This document shows, in pieces, positions 1-8,304 of a DNA stretch of 38,695 bases. Location of the stretch: the NCBI GenBank assembly GCA_947585115.1, contig CANPWW010000017.1, positions 1 through 38,695 on the forward strand. The letters run 5' to 3'. Numbering within the stretch: the stretch's first letter is position 1; every line of letters starts with the position of its first letter. The notes beneath the pieces were generated by a model that was not told the DNA's origin, searched no databases, and was given only the letters and a program-made list of their open reading frames with translations. A program made the position numbers and the translations under genes. The stretch comes from an uncultured Monoglobus sp. (lineage in GTDB: Bacteria > Bacillota > Clostridia > Monoglobales > Monoglobaceae).

Positions 1-300
1 TCGACAGAGCCTTCAACAGAACCTTCGGCGGAGCCCTCGACAGAGCCTTCGACAGAACCTTCGGCGGAGCCCTCGGCAGAACCTTCGGCAGAGCCCTCGT
101 CGGCTCCCACAGAGCAGCCTTCATCGGCTCCCACAGATCAGCCCACAACGGCGCCTACGGAGCAGCCCACGACTGCACCCACGGATCAGCCCACAGCGGC
201 TCCCACGGATCAGCCCACAGCGGCGCCCACGGATCAGCCCACAACGGCGCCCACGGATCAGCCTACGACAGCGCCCTCAGAACAGCCCACGGCTGCTCCG
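1..300 (+). repeat. Imperfect 12-bp tandem repeats coding for PSTE/PTDQ-type linker
   Basis: Units of 12 bases encode four-residue repeats: first S-T-E-P / S-A-E-P, then A-P-T-D-Q-P-type units. All units keep the reading frame, so gain or loss changes linker length without frameshift. The array continues beyond base 1. This is typical of cell-wall-spanning linkers. Confidence 0.85.
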
Positions 301-1281
301 CAGGCTATAGGCGATCAGAAGTTTGACGGAGCTGATCCCAAGGATATAGTTGTTGCGCTGCCCGACGCGTCGGCTAATGTATCAAAGATAACGGTTAACG
401 GAGTTACCGTTCCCGACAACAGCTACAAGGTTGAAAACGGCGTTATCACATTCTCGGCCGAGTTCCTCGCTTCGCTGCCTAACGGAGTAAACAGCGTTGT
501 GATTGAGGACGACAAGGGCAATGCCTACACCTTTGATATCGACGTTACAAACGCTGTTGAGCCTTCGGGCGAGCCCACAACGGCGCCCGCGCCTACTCCC
601 ACAAGAAGACCTTCCTACGGCAGGGGCAGCGGAAGCACATTCGGCACATCGGCCACGGCGACACCCAAGCCTGCGGCAACAGCTGACCCGAATGCGACTG
701 CCAATCCAAACGCCACAACGGCTCCCGGAGCGCCCGCAACGGCGCCCGCAACCGGCACTCAGGTATTCGAGGACGTACCCGCGGATCACTGGGCATACAG
801 CTACATTATGGACCTTTATAACATGGGCATCATAAACGGCGAGACGCCCACGATGTTCGTTCCCGACGACAACGTTACAAGAGCGGAGTTTGCCAAGATG
901 GCGGCTATGCTGTTCGGCCTGACGGCGCAGAGCACGGATTCGCAGTTTGTTGACGTAACGTCCGGTGACTGGTTCGCGCCCTATGTGATAGCGGCGACAG
1001 AGGCCGGAATCGTGAACGGCACAAGCGAGACCACGTTCAGCCCGAACGACAACATCACGCGCGAGCAGATCGCGGCGATAATCGGCAGACAGATGAGCTG
1101 GGCATCCGAGAACGCGGCAAGCTACAGCGACGCGGCCTCGATCGAGGCATACGCGCTGCCGTACGTGAACGGACTTTCCGAGCAGGGGATCCTGACCGGA
1201 GACAACGGAATGTACAGACCCAAGGACAACGCCACCAGAGCGGAAGCCGCGGCGATCATCGACAGAGTGAAGAATCACTAA
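1..1281 (+). CDS. SLH-domain surface protein, 5' truncated by window edge
   Basis: The frame is open from base 1 to the stop at 1279-1281, so the true start lies outside the window; an internal GTG at 499 is not the start. Visible order: a Pro/Thr/Ser/Glu low-complexity region (1-300), a beta-sandwich-like segment resembling an X2 or Ig-type module (about 307-555, containing FDGADPKDIVVALP and ITFSAEFLASLPNG), a second P/T-rich linker (556-760), then three S-layer-homology repeats (about 763-1275). The SLH repeats carry the usual signs: FEDVPADHWA, GIINGE, VTRAEFA; FVDVTSGDWFAPYV, GIVNGT, ITREQIA; GILTGDNG, ATRAEAA. SLH trimers normally bind pyruvylated secondary cell wall polymer, so the protein is probably surface-anchored through its C terminus. 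The role of the missing N-terminal part is unknown. A strong terminator follows. Confidence 0.9.
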   Translation, partial: STEPSTEPSAEPSTEPSTEPSAEPSAEPSAEPSSAPTEQPSSAPTDQPTTAPTEQPTTAPTDQPTAAPTDQPTAAPTDQPTTAPTDQPTTAPSEQPTAAPQAIGDQKFDGADPKDIVVALPDASANVSKITVNGVTVPDNSYKVENGVITFSAEFLASLPNGVNSVVIEDDKGNAYTFDIDVTNAVEPSGEPTTAPAPTPTRRPSYGRGSGSTFGTSATATPKPAATADPNATANPNATTAPGAPATAPATGTQVFEDVPADHWAYSYIMDLYNMGIINGETPTMFVPDDNVTRAEFAKMAAMLFGLTAQSTDSQFVDVTSGDWFAPYVIAATEAGIVNGTSETTFSPNDNITREQIAAIIGRQMSWASENAASYSDAASIEAYALPYVNGLSEQGILTGDNGMYRPKDNATRAEAAAIIDRVKNH

Positions 1282-1290
1282 GATAAAAAA

Positions 1291-1323
1291 ATCTCTCCCC
1301 CGATTTCGGGGGAGATTTTTTTA
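1291..1323 (+). terminator. Rho-independent terminator of the SLH gene
   Basis: A GC-rich inverted repeat (ATCTCTCCCCC / GGGGGAGAT, loop GATTTC) begins 9 bases after the stop codon and is followed directly by a run of T. Confidence 0.9.
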
Positions 1324-1414
1324 TGCGCAAACGGGAAATCGAGGTTTGCCTCGGCGTCCGGAGAGAGTCTGACGCCTGCGGGACGTCGAGGGCGCCGTCC
1401 CCTACGGATTTGGG

Positions 1415-1519
1415 GGTGGGCGGATGATATCCGCCCTTACGGGTGCTTATGGTGATTGGATCGCCGCAATCCGCGCGATAGGCGCTAAACCCTGTAGGGG
1501 CGGCAATCTGCCGCCCGTG
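1415..1519. repeat. Intergenic palindromic element, copy 1
   Basis: Contains GGGCGGATGATATCCGCCC, and about 60 bases later TGTAGGGGCGGCAATCTGCC followed by GCCCG. The same two blocks recur at 24044-24118, there closer together. Between the SLH gene and def (1324-1536) no coding region is visible, only this element. It resembles the short dispersed palindromic intergenic repeats common in Clostridia genomes; mobility cannot be judged from two copies. Confidence 0.6.
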
Positions 1520-1536
1520 GCCACCTCGAGGGAGGC

Positions 1537-1577
1537 AAAAAACAGGCTCCCCTTATGACGCAGGGGAGCCTGTTTTT
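1537..1577 (-). terminator. Terminator of the yicC-to-def operon
   Basis: The 16-base arms AAAAACAGGCTCCCCT / AGGGGAGCCTGTTTTT form a near-perfect hairpin. Read on the minus strand it directly follows, and partly overlaps, the def stop codon at 1576-1578 and ends in a T run. The arms are A/T-flanked on both sides, so it may work in both directions. Confidence 0.85.
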
Positions 1578-2037
1578 AGTCGTCCTCGGTTTCGACCCAC
1601 TCGGTCACAAGCTCGGTGAAGAAGTGCCCGTTTAAGTGGTCAATTTCGTGGCAGAAGGCGCGGGCGGTCAAGTCCTCGCCCGTGTACTCATATTCCGCTC
1701 CGTTTCTGTCCGTGGCGCGTATTTTTACGATTTTGGGCCGCGTCACCATTCCGTATTTTCCCGGATAGCTCAAACAGCCCTCCGCATCGGTCTGCTCGCC
1801 TTCGGTGTAAAGTATTTCGGGGTTTATGAGCTCGAGATACGTGTCGCCCGTGTCAACGATCGCGACGCGGCGCAGCACGCCTACCTGCGGCGCCGCCAAC
1901 CCGACGCCGCCCGAGGCTTTCAGCGTCTCCTGCATGTCGTCGAGCAGACATATTATTCTGTCGTTTATTTCTTTCACTTCGCGGCACTTTTTTGTCAGTA
2001 TCTCGTCTCCCAGCTTAACTATGTTTCTGATTGCCAT
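1576..2037 (-). CDS. def: Peptide deformylase
   Basis: A 153-residue cytoplasmic metalloenzyme that removes the formyl group from the initiator methionine of new proteins. The three diagnostic motifs are present: GGVGLAAPQVG (motif 1), EGCLSYPG (motif 2, metal-binding Cys) and HEIDHLNG (motif 3, HExxH with catalytic Glu). The ATG at 2037 is preferred because GGAG sits 8 bases upstream; a GTG three codons earlier overlaps that Shine-Dalgarno. It is the last gene of the operon, 24 bases downstream of priA. The usual next gene fmt is absent: a terminator follows at once. Confidence 0.95.
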   Translation of the reverse strand: MAIRNIVKLGDEILTKKCREVKEINDRIICLLDDMQETLKASGGVGLAAPQVGVLRRVAIVDTGDTYLELINPEILYTEGEQTDAEGCLSYPGKYGMVTRPKIVKIRATDRNGAEYEYTGEDLTARAFCHEIDHLNGHFFTELVTEWVETEDD

Positions 2038-2061
2038 ATATGTCACTCCGTTTGCAAAATT

Positions 2062-4509
2062 TTAGCTCATGTTCACGGGGTTTATGTCGATCACCAGCGT
2101 TGTGTGATTGTCATGCCCGTAGATCTCGTTTATCCCGTGAAGCGTTTTGAGGATCTTTTCCTTGTCTCTGACCTTGATAAACAGCCGATGGCGGTAGCTG
2201 CCCTTGATCTTTCCGATCGGGGCGGGCATAGGGCCGCTGAGAAAAATTATATTTTCCGCGTCCGCGTTTGCCGTAATATAGCTGTGGATCAGGCTGAGAC
2301 AGGCCCGCGCTTTCTCGTTGTCGGCGCTTGTGACCATTATGTTTATTATGTCACAAAACGGCGGATAAATCAAGCGTTTTCGGAATATTATTTCATTTTT
2401 GTAAAAGCCCTCGTAGTTGTGTTCCTTCGCGTAACCTATCGTTGAGTTTTTGGGCTGATAGGTCTGAATGACCGCTCTGCCGGGGATCCCGCCGCGGCCC
2501 GCTCTGCCGCAGACCTGTGTCAGCAGCGAGAATGTGCGCTCGTTGGCGCGGAAATCGTCGACGCCGAGCGACGAGTCGGCCGCCAGCACTCCCACCAAGG
2601 TGACCTCGGAAATGTCGAGCCCCTTTGTCACCATCTGGGTGCCGAGAAGAATGTCGGCTCCGCCGTTTTTGAACTCGTCAAGTATTCTCTCGTGGCTGCC
2701 CTTGCGCGCCGTCGTGTCTCTGTCCATCCGCAGGATGCGCGCATCGGGGAACAGCCGCGAAAGCTCTTCCTGGATCCTCTGGGTGCCCGTGCCGAAAAAT
2801 TTCACGTGCTTTGAGCCGCACTCGGGGCACACGGTGACGTTTCTAATCTTGTATCCGCAGTAGTGACATTCAAGAGTGTCCGAGAATTTGTGATATGTCA
2901 GCGGAATGCTGCAGTTTCGGCACTCCATAACGTGTCCGCACTCGCGGCAGGAAACAAAGGTGTTAAAGCCGCGACGATTCAAAAACAATATGGTCTTTTC
3001 GCGGTTCTCGAGATTCGTTCTGATCTCGTGCTCCAGTCTGCCGCTTATCGGCGACATGTTGTGATATTCAAAGATCTCGCTGCGCATATCCACGACGCGG
3101 ACCTTGGGCAGCGGATTGCTGTTGTATCGGCTGTTCATTTCAAACAGTTTGTATTCTTTTGTCTCAAAGGCTTTGTAGTAGCTGTCGACCGAGGGCGTGG
3201 CGGACGCCAGTATCAGTGGCGCGCTGTTTTGTTCGGCGCGGAAGGCCGCCACATCCCGAGCGTGGTACCTGGGCGAGATCTCCGATTTGTAGCTGTTTTC
3301 GTGCTCCTCGTCGAGAATGATCAGGCCGATGTTTTTGAGCGGCGCGAAGATCGCGCTCCTTGCGCCCACCACAACGTCGACCTCGCCGTTTCTGATCTTG
3401 TTCCACTGGTCGAAGCGCTCGCCGTAGCTCAGTCCGCTGTGGATAACCGCCACGCGGCTGCCGAATCGGCTCACGAACCGCTCGACCGTCTGCGGCGTCA
3501 GAGAGATCTCGGGCACCAGCATGACAGCTTTTTTATTGAGCTCTATGCAGCGTCTGATCGTCTGCAAAAACACCTCGGTCTTGCCGCTTCCGGTCACGCC
3601 GCGTATCAATATTTTCTCGTGGCGGCCGTCCTCGAGCAGCTTGTCCGTATACTCGATTATCGGTTTTTGCTCCGCGGTCGGCTCATACTCGCGTGCCGCG
3701 GCGTAATTTTCGGGATCGTATACCTCGCGTATCTTTTTTTCGCTGAAAAGCTCTATATAGCCCCTGTCGACAAGCGCCGCCAGCGAGCTGTAATTTCCGC
3801 CCGAAAGGGAGATAAGCTCCGAGGTAGTCATTTTTCCGATGTCCGCCAGGGTCAGCAGCATGTTCGCCTGGGTTCCCGCGCGGCTGTTTTTCAGAAAATC
3901 CGCCGCCATATACGCCTCGTCGATCGGGACCAAAAGCCGCGCGCAGCGCACGGTCAGTTCCTTGACCGAGTCGTCGGCTTTGTCGGATATTTTTATTATT
4001 TTTTTGCTTTCGAGGGAGCTCAAAGTCCGCCTCAGGGCGTTTGAGTTTATGATCTCGGCCAAATGCTCATACTCGATTATGCCGCCGTTTTGTTTGACCG
4101 CGCCGAGCACTTTTTTCTGAAAATCGCTGAGCTGTTTGTCGGACGCCTCATTTTCATCTATGCTTATCCACTCTTTTATTATCAGTTTCATTCCCGGCGG
4201 GACGGCCAGCTTAAAAGCGTTGTAAAATGTGCACATGTATTTTTCGCGCATCCAAAGGCAGAGGTTAAGCAGCTCGGATGTGCATATCGGCCCGTCTCCG
4301 ACGATACGTTTGATCGTTTTCAGAACTTCCCGCGAGCCGTTTTCGGGCAGATCGACAACAAGCGCCTCCACGGGATTGTTGTATATGCCGAAAGGCACTA
4401 TCACTCTTATTCCCGGGCCGATCCTGTCCTCAAGTTCCTCGGGCACGTTGTAGTCAAAAAATTTGTCTATGATATGCCGTCTGCTGATAAGAGCCACCCG
4501 CGCCGTCAT
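2062..4509 (-). CDS. priA: Primosomal protein N' (replication restart helicase PriA)
   Basis: An 815-residue superfamily 2 DNA helicase that reloads the replisome at stalled forks. Visible in order: the N-terminal 3'-end-binding domain (from TARVALISRRHIIDKFFDY), a winged-helix region, Walker A GVTGSGKTEVFL, Walker B as DEEH, the zinc-binding insert with paired CxxC motifs (CRECGHVMECRNC, then ECHYCGY and CPECGS), and the helicase C part GTQMVTKGLDI ... QVCGRAGRG. The ATG at 4509 overlaps the coaBC stop in an ATGA arrangement, which indicates translational coupling. A longer in-frame extension upstream lies inside coaBC and is not PriA-like, so it was dropped. The length is slightly above the E. 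coli enzyme. Confidence 0.96.
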   Translation of the reverse strand: MTARVALISRRHIIDKFFDYNVPEELEDRIGPGIRVIVPFGIYNNPVEALVVDLPENGSREVLKTIKRIVGDGPICTSELLNLCLWMREKYMCTFYNAFKLAVPPGMKLIIKEWISIDENEASDKQLSDFQKKVLGAVKQNGGIIEYEHLAEIINSNALRRTLSSLESKKIIKISDKADDSVKELTVRCARLLVPIDEAYMAADFLKNSRAGTQANMLLTLADIGKMTTSELISLSGGNYSSLAALVDRGYIELFSEKKIREVYDPENYAAAREYEPTAEQKPIIEYTDKLLEDGRHEKILIRGVTGSGKTEVFLQTIRRCIELNKKAVMLVPEISLTPQTVERFVSRFGSRVAVIHSGLSYGERFDQWNKIRNGEVDVVVGARSAIFAPLKNIGLIILDEEHENSYKSEISPRYHARDVAAFRAEQNSAPLILASATPSVDSYYKAFETKEYKLFEMNSRYNSNPLPKVRVVDMRSEIFEYHNMSPISGRLEHEIRTNLENREKTILFLNRRGFNTFVSCRECGHVMECRNCSIPLTYHKFSDTLECHYCGYKIRNVTVCPECGSKHVKFFGTGTQRIQEELSRLFPDARILRMDRDTTARKGSHERILDEFKNGGADILLGTQMVTKGLDISEVTLVGVLAADSSLGVDDFRANERTFSLLTQVCGRAGRGGIPGRAVIQTYQPKNSTIGYAKEHNYEGFYKNEIIFRKRLIYPPFCDIINIMVTSADNEKARACLSLIHSYITANADAENIIFLSGPMPAPIGKIKGSYRHRLFIKVRDKEKILKTLHGINEIYGHDNHTTLVIDINPVNMS

Positions 4510-5702
4510 AGCTTGGCCGCCTCCGTCAGAATAATGTCGGCCAGCTCGTCCTTGCTCATTTTTGGCAGGTCCCGCGCCGAGCCGTCGGGCCGCACTATCG
4601 ACGCCACATTTGTGTCGGTGCCGAAGCCCGCGCCCTCGGTATTCAGGTTGTTGGCTACTATAAAGTCCGCGCCCTTCGCCGCGCATTTCCCGGCGGCGTT
4701 TTTGATAAGTTCCTCGGTCTCCATCGCGAAGCCGACAATGACCTTTTTGCCGCCGTATTTTTCGCCAAGCTCTTTTAATATATCGGGGTTCCGCGTGAGC
4801 TCAAGGCTCATATCGCCGCCGCTTTTTTTGATTTTCGAGTCCGAAACTTTTTTCGGGCGGTAGTCCGACACGGCCGCCGCCATGATTATTATGTCCGCGT
4901 CCTCCGCGGCCGAAAGGACCGCGCCGCGCATTTCAAGCGCCGAGGAAACGTTCACGGTCCGGACGCCGCGCGCATCGGGGCAGGTGTGGGCGCCCGCGAC
5001 GAGCGTGACGTCGGCTCCGCGCAGATACGCCGCTTTGGCGATCGCGAAGCCCATTTTGCCGCTTGAGTGGTTCGTCAGAAAACGGACCGGGTCGAGCGCT
5101 TCTCTTGTGGCGCCCGCGCTGACAACGACTTTTTTGCCGCGCAGATCTGCGTCTTTTGAGAGCGCCAGTCGGGCGATATTTTCAAAAATCAGATCAATGT
5201 CCGCCAGCTTTCCCGTTCCCACATCGCCGCAGGCCAGCCGTCCCTCGGCGGGCATAACAAACTCGGCGCCCAAAGATTCGAGCTTTTTGATGTTTTCTTG
5301 GGTCACGGGGTTTTCAAACATGTTTGTGTTCATGGCGGGCGCTATGAGCTTGGGCGCTTTGCACGCCATGTATGTGGTCGTCAGCATATCGTCGGCGATC
5401 CCGTTTGCCGCCTTTCCGAGAAAGTTGGCCGTCGCGGGAGCGACCGCGAACACGTCCGCCGCCTTCGCCAGCGATATATGGCGGATCTCCCAAGCCTTCG
5501 GCTCCTCGAACATATCGAGCGCCACGGGATTCTGCGAAAGGCTCCGGAAGCTGAGCGGTGACACAAACACCGCTGCCGCTTTTGTCATTATAATTTTGAC
5601 GTCAGCCTCCGCTTTTTTAAGTCTCGATGTCAGTTCCAGCGCTTTGTAGGCGGCGATACCACCCGTCACGCCCAGAACGACGGTCTTGTTTTTAAGATCC
5701 AT
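4506..5702 (-). CDS. coaBC: Bifunctional phosphopantothenoylcysteine decarboxylase / phosphopantothenate-cysteine ligase
   Basis: A 398-residue fusion catalysing two successive steps of coenzyme A synthesis. The N-terminal HFCD flavoprotein half (CoaC) has GVTGGIAAYKA for FMN binding, the PAMNTNMFE substrate clamp and the LACGDVGTGKL loop with the catalytic Cys. The C-terminal half (CoaB) begins near VVVSAGATREALDPVR and contains the dimerisation/nucleotide motif FLTNHSSGKMGFA and AAAVSDYRPKK. The ATG at 5702 is chosen because AAGGTG lies just upstream; an earlier GTG overlaps that site. It is separated from rpoZ by a hairpin and overlaps priA by 4 bases. Confidence 0.96.
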   Translation of the reverse strand: MDLKNKTVVLGVTGGIAAYKALELTSRLKKAEADVKIIMTKAAAVFVSPLSFRSLSQNPVALDMFEEPKAWEIRHISLAKAADVFAVAPATANFLGKAANGIADDMLTTTYMACKAPKLIAPAMNTNMFENPVTQENIKKLESLGAEFVMPAEGRLACGDVGTGKLADIDLIFENIARLALSKDADLRGKKVVVSAGATREALDPVRFLTNHSSGKMGFAIAKAAYLRGADVTLVAGAHTCPDARGVRTVNVSSALEMRGAVLSAAEDADIIIMAAAVSDYRPKKVSDSKIKKSGGDMSLELTRNPDILKELGEKYGGKKVIVGFAMETEELIKNAAGKCAAKGADFIVANNLNTEGAGFGTDTNVASIVRPDGSARDLPKMSKDELADIILTEAAKL

Positions 5703-5724
5703 AAAAATCACCTTCGTTTAATTA

Positions 5725-5746
5725 CGCCCGCTTCTCGGAGCGGGCG
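5725..5746 (-). other. Intercistronic hairpin between rpoZ and coaBC
   Basis: Perfect 8-bp inverted repeat CGCCCGCT / AGCGGGCG with a 6-base loop. On the minus strand it is followed by GTAATTAAA rather than a T run, so a processing or partial-termination signal is more likely than a full terminator. Confidence 0.4.
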
Positions 5747-5758
5747 CGATCAATATTT

Positions 5759-5974
5759 TCAGTTAAGTGTGCCGATGTCGGGGGTGTGAATGTAATTCAG
5801 CTTGTCCTCGTAGATCTCCTCGGCGGCAATGGTAACCTCTTTGCCCGATTTTGTCTCGATCAGGGGCTGTTTGCCGTCGGTGAGCTGTCTGGCCCTCTTG
5901 GCTGTCTCGATAGTGAGCAGATAGCGGCTTCCTGCCTTCTGCACCAGCTCCGCGATAGGCGGTTTGATCATCAT
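5759..5974 (-). CDS. rpoZ: DNA-directed RNA polymerase subunit omega
   Basis: A 71-residue small polymerase subunit that helps fold and assemble beta prime. The core omega signature is visible: MIKPPIAEL, then SRYLLTIETAKRARQL (matching the family pattern of S-R-Y-x-L-V-x-x-x-A-K-R-A-R), and a Clostridia-like AAEEIYEDKLNY tail. The first of two adjacent Met codons is used (AAAGGAG 9 bases upstream). It sits in the usual Firmicutes position between gmk and coaBC. Confidence 0.93.
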   Translation of the reverse strand: MMIKPPIAELVQKAGSRYLLTIETAKRARQLTDGKQPLIETKSGKEVTIAAEEIYEDKLNYIHTPDIGTLN

Positions 5975-6023
5975 AAAGCATCTCTCCTTTTGAATTTAAT
6001 GCGAATGTATTTCTTGTTTGTAT

Positions 6024-6047
6024 CCGAATAAATTATGTTTTATTCGG
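6024..6047 (-). other. Inverted repeat spanning the gmk stop codon
   Basis: Perfect 9-bp arms CCGAATAAA / TTTATTCGG with a 6-base loop, overlapping the last codons of gmk. No T run follows on the minus strand before rpoZ. It is possibly an mRNA-stabilising or processing hairpin. Confidence 0.35.
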
Positions 6048-6603
6048 CTTTGTTTTCGTCTATTATGTTTTTGATCTCGCGGGCGGCGTCCTCGACCACT
6101 CGGTTTATCACAATATAATCATAGTTGTTCATCTGCGTCAGCTCCCATTCGGCGGCCTTGACGCGCCTCTCTATTTCCTCGGCGTCCTCGGTGCCGCGTA
6201 CCGACAGGCGCTCGCGAAGAACGTCGAGATTTTCTGGCGCGATAAATATATACACGCCCTTGGTGTCGCTGTCCCTGAGCTTGAGCGCGCCCTGAACGTC
6301 GATCTCAAGCAGCACGTCCCGTCCCGCGTTAAGGTTGCTCTCGACGTATTCAAGCGGCGTTCCGTAGTAGTTTTCGCTGAATTCCGCCCATTCCATAAAC
6401 TTGCCCTCGTCGATCATTTTGAGAAATTCGGGCACGGTCTTGAAAAAGTACGTGACTCCCTCGGTGTCCTCGTCTCTGGGCGGGCGCGTGGTGGCCGAGA
6501 TCGAGGGCACAATATTAGGGTTGCCTTCCCGGAGCTTTTTCAGCACGGTTCCCTTGCCGACCCCCGAGGGGCCCGACACAATAATCAAAAGTCCTTTATT
6601 CAT
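6040..6603 (-). CDS. gmk: Guanylate kinase
   Basis: A 187-residue enzyme converting GMP to GDP with ATP. The P-loop is [10 protein letters not shown], followed by the GMP-binding region [19 protein letters not shown] and the lid/core stretch [32 protein letters not shown] is the conserved guanylate-kinase Walker-B-like segment. The ATG at 6603 is preferred to a GTG three codons upstream because the family starts just before the LIIVSGPSG strand and GGTG is well spaced for it. The start lies inside the end of remA (8-base overlap), so the two are translationally coupled. Confidence 0.96.
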   Translation of the reverse strand: MNKGLLIIVSGPSGVGKGTVLKKLREGNPNIVPSISATTRPPRDEDTEGVTYFFKTVPEFLKMIDEGKFMEWAEFSENYYGTPLEYVESNLNAGRDVLLEIDVQGALKLRDSDTKGVYIFIAPENLDVLRERLSVRGTEDAEEIERRVKAAEWELTQMNNYDYIVINRVVEDAAREIKNIIDENKAE

Positions 6604-6856
6604 CTTTATCACCGTCTTCCCCGCTCTGCTCGGCGCGTCCCGCGATCGTCTCGGTCTGGATCGCCGAAAGTATTATGTGGTCGCTGTCGGTCACGATGAC
6701 CGATCTTGTGCGTCTGCCGCAGGTCGCGTCAATAACCATGCCGCGCTCCTTAGCCTCCTGCACTATGCGCTTGATCGGCGCCGAGTCCGGGCTGACTATC
6801 GCGATGACCCTGGCGCCCGAAACAAGGTTTCCGAATCCCACGTTAATAAGTTTCAT
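6596..6856 (-). CDS. remA: RemA-family DNA-binding regulator (DUF370)
   Basis: An 86-residue protein matching the RemA/YlzA family along its whole conserved length: [50 protein letters not shown] and [15 protein letters not shown]. In Bacillus subtilis RemA forms oligomeric rings that wrap DNA and activate biofilm-matrix and osmoprotection genes. The arginines needed there for DNA binding have counterparts here (Arg16 and Arg48/Arg49). The residue before GRRTR is Cys, where B. subtilis has Tyr. The C-terminal tail is acidic. AAGGTG lies 8 bases before the ATG. The position between yicC and gmk is the standard Firmicutes one. Confidence 0.93.
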   Translation of the reverse strand: MKLINVGFGNLVSGARVIAIVSPDSAPIKRIVQEAKERGMVIDATCGRRTRSVIVTDSDHIILSAIQTETIAGRAEQSGEDGDKDE

Positions 6857-6872
6857 AGCTGTCTCACCTTGA

Positions 6873-7757
6873 TTATTCTATATTCTGTATCTGTTCTCTT
6901 ATTTTTTCGATTGTGGATTTCATCTCGACCACATGGCGGGTCAATTCTATATCGTTGCATTTTGAGCCGATAGTGTTGGTCTCGCGGTTCATCTCCTGAA
7001 CGATAAAGTCCAGCTTTTTGCCGATCGGCGTGTTTTCCTCAAGGGCGGCCCTGAACGCTTTGATGTGGCTTTTAAGGCGCACGGTCTCCTCGTCTACCGC
7101 CACCTTGTCGGCGAATATTGCCGCCTCGGTCAGGATCCTGCTCTCGTCCGCCGACGCCCCGATCTCCGCCAAAGTGTCATTAAGCCTTTTTCTCAGTCTG
7201 TCTTGATATTCGATCACGGTCTGCGGCGAGCGTTCCTCGACCGCGTCGGTATGTACGGCGAGAGAGTCAAGATGCTCAAGTATGCTCTTTTTGAGCCGCT
7301 CGCCCTCGCTTATCCTCATCGCGATAAATGCGTCAAGAGCGATGCCGAGCGCTTCGTCGATCGCGCTTTTTACCGCGTCCTCATCTATCTCTTTGTATTC
7401 AATGTCAAAAATATCGCCGAAAGCCGACAGGGTGCTCATTGAAATATCGTCGGAAAGATCGAACTCCGAAAGCTCTCTGAGGCTTAGTATATATGACTCC
7501 GCCAGAGTTTTGTTGAGCTTCACCTGCTTGTTGTCGTCCTCGATCTTGTTTATCGAGGCGTAGACTTCGACCTTGCCGCGGGATATGCTGCCCGCGAGGC
7601 GGCTTCTGATATGTTCCTCCAGAAAGCCGTATATCCTGGGAGTTTTTATATTATAGTCCGCGTACCGATGATTTACCGCTTTGATCTGCACGCTGACCTC
7701 GTAGGTCTCGTTAAATACCGTCTCGGCTCTGCCGAATCCCGTCATGCTCTTGATCAT
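6873..7757 (-). CDS. YicC/YloC family endoribonuclease
   Basis: A 294-residue cytoplasmic protein with the family N-terminal hallmark [12 protein letters not shown], then [16 protein letters not shown], and the C-terminal DUF1732 part with [21 protein letters not shown]. YicC of E. coli has been characterised as an endoribonuclease that helps degrade a small RNA; the role in Clostridia is less clear. The ATG at 7757 has GAGG 7 bases upstream. An in-frame start five codons earlier has no better site. It is the first gene of the minus-strand operon. Confidence 0.93.
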   Translation of the reverse strand: MIKSMTGFGRAETVFNETYEVSVQIKAVNHRYADYNIKTPRIYGFLEEHIRSRLAGSISRGKVEVYASINKIEDDNKQVKLNKTLAESYILSLRELSEFDLSDDISMSTLSAFGDIFDIEYKEIDEDAVKSAIDEALGIALDAFIAMRISEGERLKKSILEHLDSLAVHTDAVEERSPQTVIEYQDRLRKRLNDTLAEIGASADESRILTEAAIFADKVAVDEETVRLKSHIKAFRAALEENTPIGKKLDFIVQEMNRETNTIGSKCNDIELTRHVVEMKSTIEKIREQIQNIE

Positions 7758-7865
7758 GTAATTACCTCGCAATTTTGTGCAATTTTACCGTTGAAATTTT
7801 CGATCATTCGAATTAAAATAAATGTACCGAAAGTAATATTGCCGAAAATTTCCCATAATAGAACT

Positions 7866-7893
7866 ATTATACCACAATTTTTGAAATTTGCAA
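7866..7893 (-). promoter_or_regulatory. Candidate sigma-A promoter of the yicC operon
   Basis: On the minus strand: TTGCAA (7893-7888), 16-bp spacer, TATAAT (7871-7866) preceded by TGG, an extended -10. Initiation near 7858 gives a leader of about 100 bases. The surrounding stretch 7758-8120 is strongly A+T rich and holds no convincing gene. Confidence 0.65.
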
Positions 7894-8120
7894 TAGGGAA
7901 ATTGATTTTGAAATATAATTGTAACATAACGGAAACATAAATGTTAGATGCACGAAACTGTAATGTAAGCAAAATTTGCTTGAAAATTGAAATTTTTGAG
8001 GTAAATTTTTGAATGTTTACAATTTGTTCACAATTTGCGCAAACGCCCGAAAACACGTGTTTTTCGCGGCATAAATGCGCATTTTTCGGAGCTTTTTTAT
8101 CAATATATTAAAAGTCGGTA

Positions 8121-8149
8121 TTGACATTTTCTTCAAATCATTGTATAAT
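8121..8149 (+). promoter_or_regulatory. Perfect consensus sigma-A promoter for the NlpC/P60 gene
   Basis: TTGACA at 8121-8126, exactly 17 bases, TATAAT at 8144-8149. Transcription should start near 8156, leaving a leader of about 150 bases before the TTG start at 8305. Confidence 0.9.
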
Positions 8150-8166
8150 CATAACATAGTTTTAGC

Positions 8167-8213
8167 AAGCAGAATGGAAAATTTGTGCTTTATTTTCGTA
8201 TCTTCTGCTTTTT
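8167..8213 (+). other. Leader hairpin followed by T-rich stretch (possible attenuator)
   Basis: AAGCAGAA (8167-8174) pairs with TTCTGCTT (8203-8210), and GAAAAT with ATTTTC inside it; TTT follows. It lies only about 12 bases after the predicted start site. It could be a weak terminator or an mRNA-stabilising stem. No known riboswitch core was recognised. Confidence 0.35.
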
Positions 8214-8304
8214 AATTCTATTGTCAAAAGTATACGCAGAGAGGATGTGACGGAAGGATAAAAGCTATATATAAGACACGCAAGATTTTTGGAGGTTTTT
8301 TGTT

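Noticed and set aside
382-1278. Long reading frame on the minus strand opposite the SLH gene
   Set aside because: It is a G+C-driven shadow: no ribosome site, Cys/Arg/Val-rich composition, and the plus strand clearly encodes SLH repeats.
1324-1536. Small RNA or protein gene between the SLH gene and def
   Set aside because: Only the palindromic repeat element is seen; no promoter plus terminator pair or coding frame with a ribosome site.
2863-4044. Long plus-strand reading frame opposite priA
   Set aside because: Shadow of priA; composition rich in His/Arg/Val and no recognisable domain or ribosome site.
7754-8056. Minus-strand frame of 100 codons in the A+T-rich region before yicC
   Set aside because: It overlaps the predicted operon promoter and leader, has no ribosome site and resembles no protein.
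8150-8304. Cyclic di-AMP (ydaO-type) riboswitch in the leader of the NlpC/P60 gene
   Set aside because: Such leaders often precede cell wall hydrolases, but the conserved GGGGAACC-like core and its partner blocks are not present; only a simple hairpin is visible.
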